Below, piece after piece: positions 1-11,052 of a stretch of DNA of 64,000 nucleotides. Positions within the stretch are counted from its first letter, which is position 1; every line of letters starts with the position of its first letter. The translations under genes were made by a program, and so were the position numbers. Origin of the DNA: Ornithodoros turicata. Lineage: Eukaryota > Arthropoda > Arachnida > Ixodida > Argasidae. The DNA lies in the NCBI RefSeq assembly GCF_037126465.1, contig NC_088206.1, forward strand, positions 33,107,573 through 33,171,572, read 5' to 3'. The notes beneath the pieces were generated by a model. That model did no database searches and was not told where the DNA came from. It was given only the letters and a program-made list of their open reading frames with translations.

Positions 1-469
1 AGTATCCCACAGAACCCTCCGCTTCATGAACCCAGTTATACTTTATGTGACCAATCTGATGGCTCCTGGCTAGGCTATGTCGCTCTGAAGCATTGTGATG
101 ACGAAAGGTCGTGAGGGCTGCACCTCTGCCTTCGAAAGATGAATCAGTCATTCCACACTGTGCTTACTGGCTTTGTATCGAGTCTGACAAATCCGACATA
201 CCTGGACTGCCTTTTTCAAGCAAGTTTGAAATGTAAGTATGTGTTATATTGGTTTCACATATCCCCACCACATATTGAGTGTGTATATCGCTGTACTTCT
301 GATGCTATAGCATATCTAGCGTACATTATTATTGAACACCTAGTGTGGAAAACTCGACACCAGCCACAAAATGCCAACAATTGCTTATGCCTTTTCTTCT
401 ACTGATTATTTTGATTATAATATTATTTTAGTATAATCGTCTGCTTTTTAATAGTCACAATTTTCCCAT
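1..469. other. No recognisable gene
   Basis: Moderately AT-rich sequence with only short open frames and no family I recognise on either strand. It probably consists of decayed repeats. Confidence 0.5.
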
Positions 470-536
470 GGTTTTGGCGCACTACAGCCTGAGTTGCTTA
501 TGCGCCATTAAAACAGAATAATCATCATCATCTTTA
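470..536 (+). mobile_element. 3' terminus of a tick-type LINE
   Basis: The text reads GGTTTTGGCGCACTACAGCC, then GTTGC, then GCGCCATTAAA, and ends in ATCATCATCATC. The same block occurs as the 3' end of the RNase H LINE on the minus strand near 56360-56420 (TTTTGGCGCTCTATGGCC...GTGCCATTAAA). This is therefore the 3' tail of a 5'-truncated copy of that LINE family. No coding part remains here. The tail match is seen directly; the family name is inferred. Confidence 0.6.
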
Positions 537-895
537 ACTGCCATTGTTCAATTGAAGTGTCGTGTTTCTGTTGGATACAATGATGTGGCCAGAGATAGTT
601 TTTGCTTTCGTTCCGGAGTTGTTCATTTCAGAAGAACAGTCACTGTGAAGTTTGTTTTCGGAAACCTTAAGAGGACTAAAACCAAACGCTTTTCTTTCAG
701 AGCATCCCTTATGCACCTGCATTTCAATTAAGATCTGTGTTACAAGAATGACAGACCACTCAACAGTGATGAACATTTGAAGGTGGAAGTGCTGGAACGA
801 AGATGCGTTAATCTGTGTGAAAGGTGCTTTGTATCTGTCTGAGTCATGGCCATAGGTCACAAGCTAATTTCTGTCTTCAGAAGAGGTGTCAACTA
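537..895. other. No recognisable gene
   Basis: The only long frame is a 108-codon minus-strand frame with no recognisable domain and no splice or promoter support. I see nothing else. Confidence 0.4.
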
Positions 896-1300
896 TGCTC
901 TACTAACCAGCTCCACTTTAGGGTTCCCTGTAAACTAATGGAGCACATCATATACCAGCACGTTGTTAACAATGTTGAGTCTATAAATTTATTTTTTTAA
1001 ATTCCAGCATGGCTTTAGAAAAGGGTATTTAGACAAAAGTAACATAATTCGGTCACAGCATTTTAAACTGTCTTGATTTCTGGGTTCACGTAGATGCAGT
1101 ATTTTTTCTATTTTATGAGGGCTTTTGACACTGTTTTATGCTTGCTTGTTGGCCAAACTAGCCCCATTAAAATTTGATCCTGCTACCATTCACTGGATAT
1201 GCAGTTTCTTGACTGACCGCAACCATGCCAACAATTCGTGAGGAGAACCTATCATATCGCCACCATGCAGCATTTGTCACGTTACATATGCATCATAGTT
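896..1300 (+). pseudogene. Decayed LINE reverse transcriptase fragment
   Basis: Reading all three plus frames together gives a broken non-LTR reverse transcriptase. A finger-region segment resembling EHIIYQHVVNN lies near 940-970. It is followed by FQHGFRKG near 1000-1020. A palm motif resembling KAFDTV and then LLAKLAPLKFDP lies near 1110-1180, and WICSFLTDR lies near 1195-1225. Several stops and frameshifts separate the pieces, so it is long dead. The order matches the RT domains of jockey/CR1-like LINEs. Only the central RT is present; no endonuclease and no YADD block are seen. Confidence 0.55.
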
Positions 1301-1886
1301 TAACCAAGTTTGAAGCAAGGCCTTTAGGTGATCGGTCTCGTATAATTACACGCCCCTCCGTTATATAACACCACACGGTTCTTCAACCTATGACAGATAA
1401 ATAAATATATTGCCAAGTAAATTATTTACAAGGCTGATTACCCCATTTCACCACATTACCGCAAGCAATTGTTAGAGTAGTGGCCCAGGGTATGAAGCTC
1501 GCCACTAATCATCATTCAAACAAAGCTTGTAATGTAGAATCCTTTATTGAAAACACCGACTTAAAGGAACTCTGACCAGAAGTTCGACAAATCTTTCATT
1601 TGCATCTATTATGAAGGTATAATATGCCTCCAAGCCACACGCGAAATATTTTGGCTGTGCGTGGCGGCAAAGTTCGCCAAACGGGGAGCTGAAACCCGGC
1701 TTCGCTTTTCCTCCTCAACTCGCGCAATCGGCGCCGAAATCTAGCCTCTTTGTAGTGGACATCCTCCAATTTCCGTGTGCGGGACGAAAGCACGAGGTCC
1801 ATGTTTAATTGGGCGCCCGGACCGGAAGTTCTGTTGTTAGTGAGTTTGTGAGAGCGGTGGCATCCGTCCGGAAAGCGATCTTCAAT

Positions 1887-2098
1887 ATGGACGTCGAAGC
1901 AAGAACTGCGGAGACTTCGAGCCCGGAACTTTTTTCTGACCTTTCTGCGATCGAGAAGGAAATTCTGCGTGCTGAACAGCTCGGTAGCCTTGCTTTCGAA
2001 ACGTCGCCGATGCCGCAAATGCGAGACGAAGTTAGAGCTCTACGCACATCGGTCACAGATGAAGCAAAGAGCATCAGTCGCCTTTCTTCGACAGACAG
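1887..2098 (+). pseudogene. Exon 1, P2X7-C-like transposon gene, left arm
   Basis: Starts at an ATG (MDVEARTAETSSPELFSDLS) and ends at a canonical donor, ACAG|GTAAGC. The N-terminal 35-40 residues are acidic. They are followed by a cysteine pair in a basic context (RRRCRKCETKLELY) that is readable only in a shifted frame. Compared with the right-arm copy, the left copy carries about 4 extra bases near 1983-1995, which moves the C-x2-C part out of frame. The exon is followed by an intron of about 100 bp and an exon resembling the P2X7 receptor C-terminal domain. Function is unknown. This domain is widespread and multicopy in invertebrate genomes. Confidence 0.5.
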
Positions 2099-2206
2099 GT
2101 AAGCGATCAGCTTTTTAACGCACACTGTGATCGAACATGTAAACGTTCTCTGAAATTTCGTGTCCTGATATTTAATGCGCACTTGCTGTTTATGGTGCCG
2201 GTGCAG

Positions 2207-2399
2207 CTGGTGTGTCATAATGCCGGAGGAGATCGAATGCTTGTGCTGCAAGGAGCTCGAAAACACTGCCGAATGACTGCAGTATGAGTTCATTACAGCC
2301 CACGAAGAGTACCAACTTCTATGCTTCAATGTGACTGTCCTGAAGGTGGCATATTTTGAACTTCGTGAGCAGCGCGAACCTGAGCGACTATATTCACAA
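2207..2399 (+). pseudogene. Exon 2, P2X7-C-like domain, left arm
   Basis: Bounded by an acceptor (GGTGCAG) and a donor (CAA|GTAAGT). The translation contains MPEEIECLCCKELENTAE, an in-frame TGA at 2274-2276, then LQYEFITAHEEYQLLCFN and VLKVAYFELREQ. The spacing of the MPxxxExxCC block, the ITxHxxF block and the xLCxNxxVLxxAY block matches the P2X7 receptor C-terminal (P2RX7_C) family as I know it. The stop recurs at the same place in the right arm, so it predates the arm duplication, or is a sense codon in a different reading. Confidence 0.5.
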
Positions 2400-2794
2400 G
2401 TAAGTCACACGTGTCCTTGTCGAACGATGTTAAAATTTGGGAGCTCAAAACTGGTTTGGTCCTGCATTAAAGTCGCTAAAAACTCCAGTACAGGGCGCAG
2501 CACATAAAAAGACTATGCAATACACAACTCTGAACTAGAGAAAAGCAATACAGGCAATTCTGTAATTGTCAGTGTGCTGTGTCCTGAGTCACCTTTTTAT
2601 GTATTGCCCTGTGCATAAGGTTTTAGCGTAGGTTTTTAGCGATACTGAGTGTTTTTGATTGTCCATTCAGTGAAAATTAAAACAATGTTGGTTTCTAAAA
2701 GAGCACAGCATGTGTAGTAATATACAGGGTGTGGGCAGGTAAACTGCAGTTGCTCTCAGGTACATGTGGAAATGACACTGCACCATAGGTGGGC

Positions 2795-3268
2795 ATTTTG
2801 GTGAAACCTCACTCGCCCTCACCCTCACCGCTGTCACGAGCACATGCCCTCACTCGCCCTCACCCTCACGGCCCTCACAGGCACATGACCACACTCGCCC
2901 TCACCCTCACCGGCCTCACGGGCTCATGCCCTCACTCGGCCTCACCCTCACGGCCCTCATGGGCACATGCCCGCACTCGCCCTCACCCTCATGGCCCTCA
3001 CGGGGACATGCCCTCACTCGCCCTCACCTCCACGGCACTCACAAACGCAAGCCCTCATCCATGAGGGTCTTACCCTCATAAGGTCTCCCGTGACTGCACT
3101 CATGAGGTTGTGCCCCTCATGAGACCTCCTGTAAGTGCACTCATGAGGTCTGAGGGGCGCCAGGTCTGTCTGTGTGAGTGAAGTCACTGGTGAGGCCTGA
3201 GGGGTGTGAGGCATTCAGAAATGAGCTCAAATGACGCATACCAGACGTGCGCAAATTATGAAGGCATT
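2795..3268. repeat. Left subterminal CCCTCAC / TCATGAG repeats
   Basis: Short degenerate repeats of CCTCACTCGCCCTCACCCTC, with CTCATGAGG-type palindromes towards the inside (about 3060-3200). They mirror 10672-11033 in inverted orientation and form the inner part of the foldback hAT ends. Clustered short subterminal motifs are typical of hAT transposase-binding regions. Binding is not shown here. Confidence 0.7.
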
Positions 3269-6200
3269 GATGATATGGTTCGAGCGACACAACTACCGGC
3301 TGTGTGCACTTTTAAAGGCCTGGTGTGCACATATTTAGCAATTTCGTCTACGTCGCGCTGGGAACACAGCAAAGCGTCCTAGCTGACTGATTACTTGGCG
3401 ATATGGTTCCAGCGACACAACTACAGGCAGGGTGCACTGTAAAGGGCTGGTGTGCACGTATCTAGCAATGTCGTCTATGCCGCGCTGGGAACACAGCAAA
3501 GCGTCCTGAGCTGACTGATTAGTTGTTGATATGGTTGCAGTGACACAACTACCGGCAGGGTGCACTTTAAAGGGCTGGTGTGCCGGTTTTTAGCAATTTC
3601 GTCTACGTCGCGCTGGGAACACAACAAAGCCTCCTCAGCTGACTGATTATTGGCGATATGGTTCCAGCGACCCAACTACAGGCAGGGTGCACTTTAAAGG
3701 GCTGGTGTGCACGTTTTGACAAATTTAGTCTATGTCGCGCTGGGAACACAGCAAAGCGTCCTGAGCGGACTGATTACTTGGTGATATGGTTTCAGCGACC
3801 CAACTACGGGCAGGGTGCACTTTGAAGGGCTGGTGTGCCCGTTTTTAGCAATTTCTTTTACGTGGCGCTGGAACACAGCAAAGTCTCCTGAGCTGACAGA
3901 TTACTTCGTGATTTGGTTCCAGCGACCCAACTACCGGCAGGGGGCACTTTGAAGGGCTGGTGTGCCCGTTTTTAACAATTTCGTCTACGTCGCGCTGGGA
4001 AGACAGCAAAGTCTCCTGAGCTGACTGATTACTTCGTGATTTGGTTCCAGCGACCCAACTACCGGAAGGGTGCACTTTAAAGGGCTGGTGTGCCCGTTTT
4101 TAGCAATTTCGTCTACGTCGCGATGGGAACACAGCGAAGTCTCCTGAGCTGACTGATTACTTCGTGATTTGGTTCCAGCGACCCAACTACCGGAAGGGTG
4201 CACTTTAAAGGGCTGGTGTGCCCGTTTTTAGCAATTTCGTCTACGTCGCGATGGGAACACAGCGAAGTCTCCTGAGCTGACTGATTACTTCGTGATTTGG
4301 TTCCAGCGACCCAACTACCGGAAGGGTGCACTTTAAAGGGCTGGTGTGCCCGTTTTTAGCAATTTCGTCTACGTCGCGATGGGAACACAGCGAAGTCTCC
4401 TGAGCTGACTGATTACTTCGTGATTTGGTTTCAGCGACCCAACTACGGGCAGGGTGCACTTTGAAGGGCTGGTGTGCCCGTTTTTAGCAATTTCTTTTAC
4501 GTGGCGCTGGGAACACAGCAAAGTCTCCTGAGCTGACAGATTACTTCGTGATTTGGTTCCAGCGACCCAACTACCGGCAGGGGGCACTTTGAAGGGCTGG
4601 TGTGCCCGTTTTTAACAATTTCGTCTACGTCGCGCTGGGAACACAGCAAAGTCTCCTGAGCTGACTGATTACTTCGTGATTTGGTTCCAGCGACCCAACT
4701 ACCGGAAGGGTGCACTTTAAAGGGCTGGTGTGCCCGTTTTTAGCAATTTCGTCTACGTCGCGATGGGAACACAGCGAAGTCTCCTGAGCTGACTGATTAC
4801 TTCGTGATTTGGTTCCAGCGACCCAACTACCGGAAGGGTGCACTTTAAAGGGCTGGTGTGCCCGTTTTTAGCAATTTCGTCTACGTCGCGATGGGAACAC
4901 AGCGAAGTCTCCTGAGCTGACTGATTACTTCGTGATTTGGTTCCAGCGACCCAACTACCGGAAGGGTGCACTTTAAAGGGCTGGTGTGCCCGTTTTTAGC
5001 AATTTCGTCTACGTCGCGATGGGAACACAGCAAAGTCTCCTGAGCTGACAGATTACTTCGTGATTTGGTTCCAGCGACCCAACTACCGGAAGGGTGCACT
5101 TTAAAGGGCTGGTGTGCCCGTTTTTAGCAATTTCGTCTACGTCGCGATGGGAACACAGCGAAGTCTCCTGAGCTGACTGATTACTTCGTGATTTGGTTCC
5201 AGCGACCCAACTACCGGAAGGGTGCACTTTAAAGGGCTGGTGTGCCCGTTTTTAGCAATTTCGTCTACGTCGCGATGGGAACACAGCGAAGTCTCCTGAG
5301 CTGACTGATTACTTCGTGATTTGGTTCCAGCGACCCAACTACCGGAAGGGTGCACTTTAAAGGGCTGGTGTGCCCGTTTTTAGCAATTTCGTCTACGTCG
5401 CGATGGGAACACAGCGAAGTCTCCTGAGCTGACTGATTACTTCGTGATTTGGTTCCAGCGACCCAACTACCGGAAGGGTGCACTAAGGGCTGGTGTGCCC
5501 GTTTTTAGCAATTTCGTCTACGTCGCGATGGGAACACAGCAAAGTCTCCTGAGCTGACTGATTACTTCGTGATTTGGTTCCAGCGACCCAACTACCGGAA
5601 GGGTACACTTTAAAGGGCTGGTGTGCCCGTTTTTAGCAATTTCGTCTACGTCGCGATGGGAACACAGCGAAGTCTCCTGAGCTGACTGATTACTTCGTGA
5701 TTTGGTTCCAGCGACCCAACTACCGGAAGGGTGCACTTTAAAGGGCTGGTGTGCCCGTTTTTAGCAATTTCGTCTACGTCGCGATGGGAACACAGCAAAG
5801 TCTCCTGAGCTGACTGATTACTTCGTGATTTGGTTCCAGCGACCCAACTACCGGAAGGGTGCACTTTAAAGGGCTGGTGTGCCCGTTTTTAGCAATTTCG
5901 TCTACGTCGCGATGGGAACACAGCGAAGTCTCCTGAGCTGACTGATTACTTCGTGATTTGGTTCCAGCGACCCAACTACCGGAAGGGTGCACTTTAAAGG
6001 GCTGGTGTGCCCGTTTTTAGCAATTTCGTCTACGTCGCGATGGGAACACAGCAAAGTCTCCTGAGCTGACTGATTACTTCGTGATTTGGTTCCAGCGACC
6101 CAACTACCGGAAGGGTGCACTTTAAAGGGCTGGTGTGCCCGTTTTTAGCAATTTCGTCTACGTCGCGATGGGAACACAGCGAAGTCTCCTGAGCTGACTG

Positions 6201-9200
6201 ATTACTTCGTGATTTGGTTCCAGCGACCCAACTACCGGAAGGGTGCACTTTAAAGGGCTGGTGTGCCCGTTTTTAGCAATTTCGTCTACGTCGCGATGGG
6301 AACACAGCAAAGTCTCCTGAGCTGACAGATTACTTCGTGATTTGGTTCCAGCGACCCAACTACCGGAAGGGTGCACTTTAAAGGGCTGGTGTGCCCGTTT
6401 TTAGCAATTTCGTCTACGTCGCGATGGGAACACAGCAAAGTCTCCTGAGCTGACTGATTACTTCGTGATTTGGTTCCAGCGACCCAACTACCGGAAGGGT
6501 GCACTTTAAAGGGCTGGTGTGCCCGTTTTTAGCAATTTCGTCTACGTCGCGATGGGAACACAGCGAAGTCTCCTGAGCTGACTGATTACTTCGTGATTTG
6601 GTTCCAGCGACCCAACTACCGGAAGGGTGCACTTTAAAGGGCTGGTGTGCCCGTTTTTAGCAATTTCGTCTACGTCGCGATGGGAACACAGCGAAGTCTC
6701 CTGAGCTGACTGATTACTTCGTGATTTGGTTCCAGCGACCCAACTACCGGAAGGGTGCACTTTAAAGGGCTGGTGTGCCCGTTTTTAGCAATTTCGTCTA
6801 CGTCGCGATGGGAACACAGCGAAGTCTCCTGAGCTGACTGATTACTTCGTGATTTGGTTCCAGCGACCCAACTACCGGAAGGGTGCACTTTAAAGGGCTG
6901 GTGTGCCCGTTTTTAGCAATTTCGTCTACGTCGCGATGGGAACACAGCGAAGTCTCCTGAGCTGACTGATTACTTCGTGATTTGGTTCCAGCGACCCAAC
7001 TACCGGAAGGGTGCACTTTAAAGGGCTGGTGTGCCCGTTTTTAGCAATTTCGTCTACGTCGCGATGGGAACACAGCGAAGTCTCCTGAGCTGACTGATTA
7101 CTTCGTGATTTGGTTCCAGCGACCCAACTACCGGAAGGGTGCACTTTAAAGGGCTGGTGTGCCCGTTTTTAGCAATTTCGTCTACGTCGCGATGGGAACA
7201 CAGCGAAGTCTCCTGAGCTGACTGATTACTTCGTGATTTGGTTCCAGCGACCCAACTACCGGAAGGGTGCACTTTAAAGGGCTGGTGTGCCCGTTTTTAG
7301 CAATTTCGTCTACGTCGCGATGGGAACACAGCGAAGTCTCCTGAGCTGACTGATTACTTCGTGATTTGGTTCCAGCGACCCAACTACCGGAAGGGTGCAC
7401 TTTAAAGGGCTGGTGTGCCCGTTTTTAGCAATTTCGTCTACGTCGCGATGGGAACACAGCGAAGTCTCCTGAGCTGACTGATTACTTCGTGATTTGGTTC
7501 CAGCGACCCAACTACCGGAAGGGTGCACTTTAAAGGGCTGGTGTGCCCGTTTTTAGCAATTTCGTCTACGTCGCGATGGGAACACAGCAAAGTCTCCTGA
7601 GCTGACAGATTACTTCGTGATTTGGTTCCAGCGACCCAACTACCGGAAGGGTGCACTTTAAAGGGCTGGTGTGCCCGTTTTTAGCAATTTCGTCTACGTC
7701 GCGATGGGAACACAGCAAAGTCTCCTGAGCTGACTGATTACTTCGTGATTTGGTTCCAGCGACCCAACTACCGGAAGGGTGCACTTTAAAGGGCTGGTGT
7801 GCCCGTTTTTAGCAATTTCGTCTACGTCGCGATGGGAACACAGCGAAGTCTCCTGAGCTGACTGATTACTTCGTGATTTGGTTCCAGCGACCCAACTACC
7901 GGAAGGGTGCACTTTAAAGGGCTGGTGTGCCCGTTTTTAGCAATTTCGTCTACGTCGCGATGGGAACACAGCGAAGTCTCCTGAGCTGACTGATTACTTC
8001 GTGATTTGGTTCCAGCGACCCAACTACCGGAAGGGTGCACTTTAAAGGGCTGGTGTGCCCGTTTTTAGCAATTTCGTCTACGTCGCGATGGGAACACAGC
8101 GAAGTCTCCTGAGCTGACTGATTACTTCGTGATTTGGTTCCAGGGACCCAACTACCGGAAGGGTGCACTTTAAAGGGCTGGTGTGCCCGTTTTTAGCAAT
8201 TTCGTCTACGTCGCGATGGGAACACAGCGAAGTCTCCTGAGCTGACTGATTACTTCGTGATTTGGTTCCAGCGACCCAACTACCGGAAGGGTGCACTTTA
8301 AAGGGCTGGTGTGCCCGTTTTTAGCAATTTCGTCTACGTCGCGATGGGAACACAGCGAAGTCTCCTGAGCTGACTGATTACTTCGTGATTTGGTTCCAGC
8401 GACCCAACTACCGGAAGGGTGCACTTTAAAGGGCTGGTGTGCCCGTTTTTAGCAATTTCGTCTACGTCGCGATGGGAACACAGCAAAGTCTCCTGAGCTG
8501 ACAGATTACTTCGTGATTTGGTTCCAGCGACCCAACTACCGGAAGGGTGCACTTTAAAGGGCTGGTGTGCCCGTTTTTAGCAATTTCGTCTACGTCGCGA
8601 TGGGAACACAGCGAAGTCTCCTGAGCTGACTGATTACTTCGTGATTTGGTTCCAGCGACCCAACTACCGGAAGGGTGCACTTTAAAGGGCTGGTGTGCCC
8701 GTTTTTAGCAATTTCGTCTACGTCGCGATGGGAACACAGCAAAGTCTCCTGAGCTGACAGATTACTTCGTGATTTGGTTCCAGCGACCCAACTACCGGAA
8801 GGGTGCACTTTAAAGGGCTGGTGTGCCCGTTTTTAGCAATTTCGTCTACGTCGCGATGGGAACACAGCGAAGTCTCCTGAGCTGACTGATTACTTCGTGA
8901 TTTGGTTCCAGCGACCCAACTACCGGAAGGGTGCACTTTAAAGGGCTGGTGTGCCCGTTTTTAGCAATTTCGTCTACGTCGCGATGGGAACACAGCGAAG
9001 TCTCCTGAGCTGACTGATTACTTCGTGATTTGGTTCCAGCGACCCAACTACCGGAAGGGTGCACTTTAAAGGGCTGGTGTGCCCGTTTTTAGCAATTTCG
9101 TCTACGTCGCGATGGGAACACAGCGAAGTCTCCTGAGCTGACTGATTACTTCGTGATTTGGTTCCAGCGACCCAACTACCGGAAGGGTGCACTTTAAAGG

Positions 9201-9737
9201 GCTGGTGTGCCCGTTTTTAGCAATTTCGTCTACGTCGCGATGGGAACACAGCAAAGTCTCCTGAGCTGACAGATTACTTCGTGATTTGGTTCCAGCGACC
9301 CAACTACCGGAAGGGTGCACTTTAAAGGGCTGGTGTGCCCGTTTTTAGCAATTTCGTCTACGTCGCGATGGGAACACAGCAAAGTCTCCTGAGCTGACAG
9401 ATTACTTCGTGATTTGGTTCCAGCGACCCAACTACCGGAAGGGTGCACTTTAAAGGGCTGGTGTGCCCGTTTTTAGCAATTTCGTCTACGTCGCGATGGG
9501 AACACAGCAAAGTCTCCTGAGCTGACAGATTACTTCGTGATTTGGTTCCAGCGACCCAACTACCGGGAGGGGGCACTTTAAAGGGCTGGTGTGCCCGTTT
9601 TTAACAATTTCGTCTACGTCGCGCTGGGAACACAGCAAAGTCTCCTGAGCTGACTGATTACTTGGTGATATGGTTCCAGTGACCCAACTCCCGGCAGGGT
9701 GCACTTTAAACGGCTGGTGTGTGCGTTTTTAGCAATT
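3269..9737 (+). repeat. 128-bp satellite, forward block (about 50 units)
   Basis: Head-to-tail 128-bp units recognisable by GCAATTTCGTCTACGTCGCG, GGGAACACAGC, TGACTGATTACTT and CCAGCGACCCAACTACCGG. Units at about 4020-9600 are nearly identical. Units at 3269-3850 and the last unit (from about 9600) are diverged, as expected when unequal exchange homogenises the middle. One unit is 125 bp: GCACTTTAAAGGG becomes GCACTAAGGG near 5484. Two main variants alternate (CAGCAAAG..GACAGA and CAGCGAAG..GACTGA). Each unit contains a 72-codon open frame that overlaps its neighbours by 91 bp and is not coding. Confidence 0.97.
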
Positions 9738-10671
9738 AGTGGTGTGCCGGTAGTAGGGTCACTGGAACCATATCACCAAGTTGTCAGATCAGGACGCTTT
9801 AGTGTGTTCCCAGCGCGACATAGACGAAATTGGTAAAAACGAGCACACCAGCGCTTTAAAGTGCACCCTGCCGGTATAGTTGGTCACTGCAACCATGTCA
9901 CAAAGTAATCAGTCAGCTCAGGACACGTGGCTGTGTTCCCAGCGCGACGTAGACGAAATTGCTAAAAACGGGCACACCAGCCCTTTAAACTGCACCCTGC
10001 CGGTAGGTGGGTCACTGGAACCATATCAACAACTAATCCGTCAGCTCAGGACGCTTGGCTATGTTCCCAGCGCGACGTATACGAAATTGCTAAAACGGGC
10101 ACACCAGCCCTTTAAGGTGCACAGTGCATGTAGTTGGGTCGCTGGAACTATATCACCAACAAATGCGGCAGCTCAGGACGCTTGGCTGTGTTCCCAGCGC
10201 GACGTAGACGAAATTGCTAAAAACGGGCACACCAGCCCTTCAAAGTGCACACTGCATGTAGTTGGGTCGCTGGAACCATATCACCAACCAATCCGTCAGC
10301 TCAGGACGCTTGACTGTGTTCCCAGCGCGACGTAGACGAAATTGCTAAAAACGGGAACACCAGCCCTTTAAAGTGCACCCTGCCGGTAGATGGGTCACTG
10401 GAACCTCATCACCAACTAATCAGTCAGCTCAGGACGCTTGGCTGTGTTCCCAGCGCGACGTAGGCGAAATTGCTAAAAACGGGCACACCAGCCCTTTAAA
10501 GTGCACACTGCATGTAGTTGGGTCGCTGGAACCATATCACCAACCAATCCGTCAGCTCAGGACGCTTGACTGTGTTCCCAGCGCGACGTAGACGAAATTG
10601 CTAAAAACGGGAACAGCAGCCCTTTAAAGTGCACCCTGCAGGTAGCTGGGTCGCTGGAACCATATCACTAG
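9738..10671 (-). repeat. 128-bp satellite, inverted block (about 7 units)
   Basis: At about 9737 the satellite switches orientation: GCAATTAGTGG is followed by reverse-complement units (ACCATATCACC, CGACGTAGACGAAATTGC, CACACCAGCCCTTTAAAGTG). These units are more diverged from each other than the forward block and resemble its outer 3269-3850 units. This fits an old short array in which only one side was later amplified. Confidence 0.95.
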
Positions 10672-11033
10672 TGCCTTCATAAGTAGCCCACGTCTCGTAA
10701 GCGTCATTTGACCTCAATTCTGAATGCACTCATACTGACCTCACACCCCTCAGACCTCACCAGTGACTTCACTCACACAGACCTCGCGCCCCTCACACCT
10801 CATGAGTGCACTCACAGGAGGTCTCATGAGGGGAAAAACCTCATGAGTGCACTCACAGGAGTCTTCGTGAGGGTAAGACCTCATGAGTGCACTCACAGGA
10901 GACCTCATGAGGGTAAGAACCTCATGAGTGCACTCACGGATGGCCTGATCGCGGGCTTGCCCTCACTCACCCTCACCTCAAAGGCGTGAGGTGAGGGTGA
11001 GGGGCACTCATGAGGGCCCTCATGAGTGAGTTC
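10672..11033. repeat. Right subterminal CCTCA / TCATGAGG repeats
   Basis: Tandem units of about 45-60 bp built on CCTCATGAGTGCACTCAC(A/G)G (10795-10940), ending in GAGGTGAGGGTGAGGGGCAC. This is the inverted counterpart of 2795-3268 and completes the foldback structure of the hAT-like element. Confidence 0.7.
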
Positions 11034-11052
11034 GCCCAGCTATGCACTGCAC

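Larger units (their letters stand above)
2784..11044. mobile_element. hAT-like non-autonomous element carrying satellite DNA
   Basis: An 8261-bp insertion in the left foldback arm. Both sides carry the 8-bp direct repeat CACTGCAC (2776-2783 and 11045-11052). The right arm has a single copy of this target (16425-16432, reverse complement) with uninterrupted sequence on both sides. The terminal inverted repeats are CATAGGTGGGC (2784-2794) and GCCCAGCTATG (11034-11044), with one mismatch. The 8-bp duplication and the CA...TG ends with a GGTGGGC-type motif fit the hAT superfamily. There is no transposase. The inside is inverted CCTCAC/TCATGAG-rich arms (about 480 and 370 bp) around a 7.4-kb 128-bp satellite. 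The boundaries are seen directly; the superfamily is inferred. Confidence 0.85.

Noticed and set aside
2789..3064. His/Ser/Pro-rich 91-codon protein
   Set aside because: Produced by the CCCTCAC subterminal repeats of the hAT-like element; no start context or domain.
3845..9704. About 45 overlapping 72-codon minus-strand frames starting MHPSGSW
   Set aside because: They repeat with exactly the 128-bp satellite period, overlap their neighbours in another frame and follow the tandem unit. They are a by-product of the satellite, not genes.
3269..10671. CRISPR-like regular array
   Set aside because: Units are contiguous 128-bp tandem copies with no unique spacers, in a eukaryotic context.
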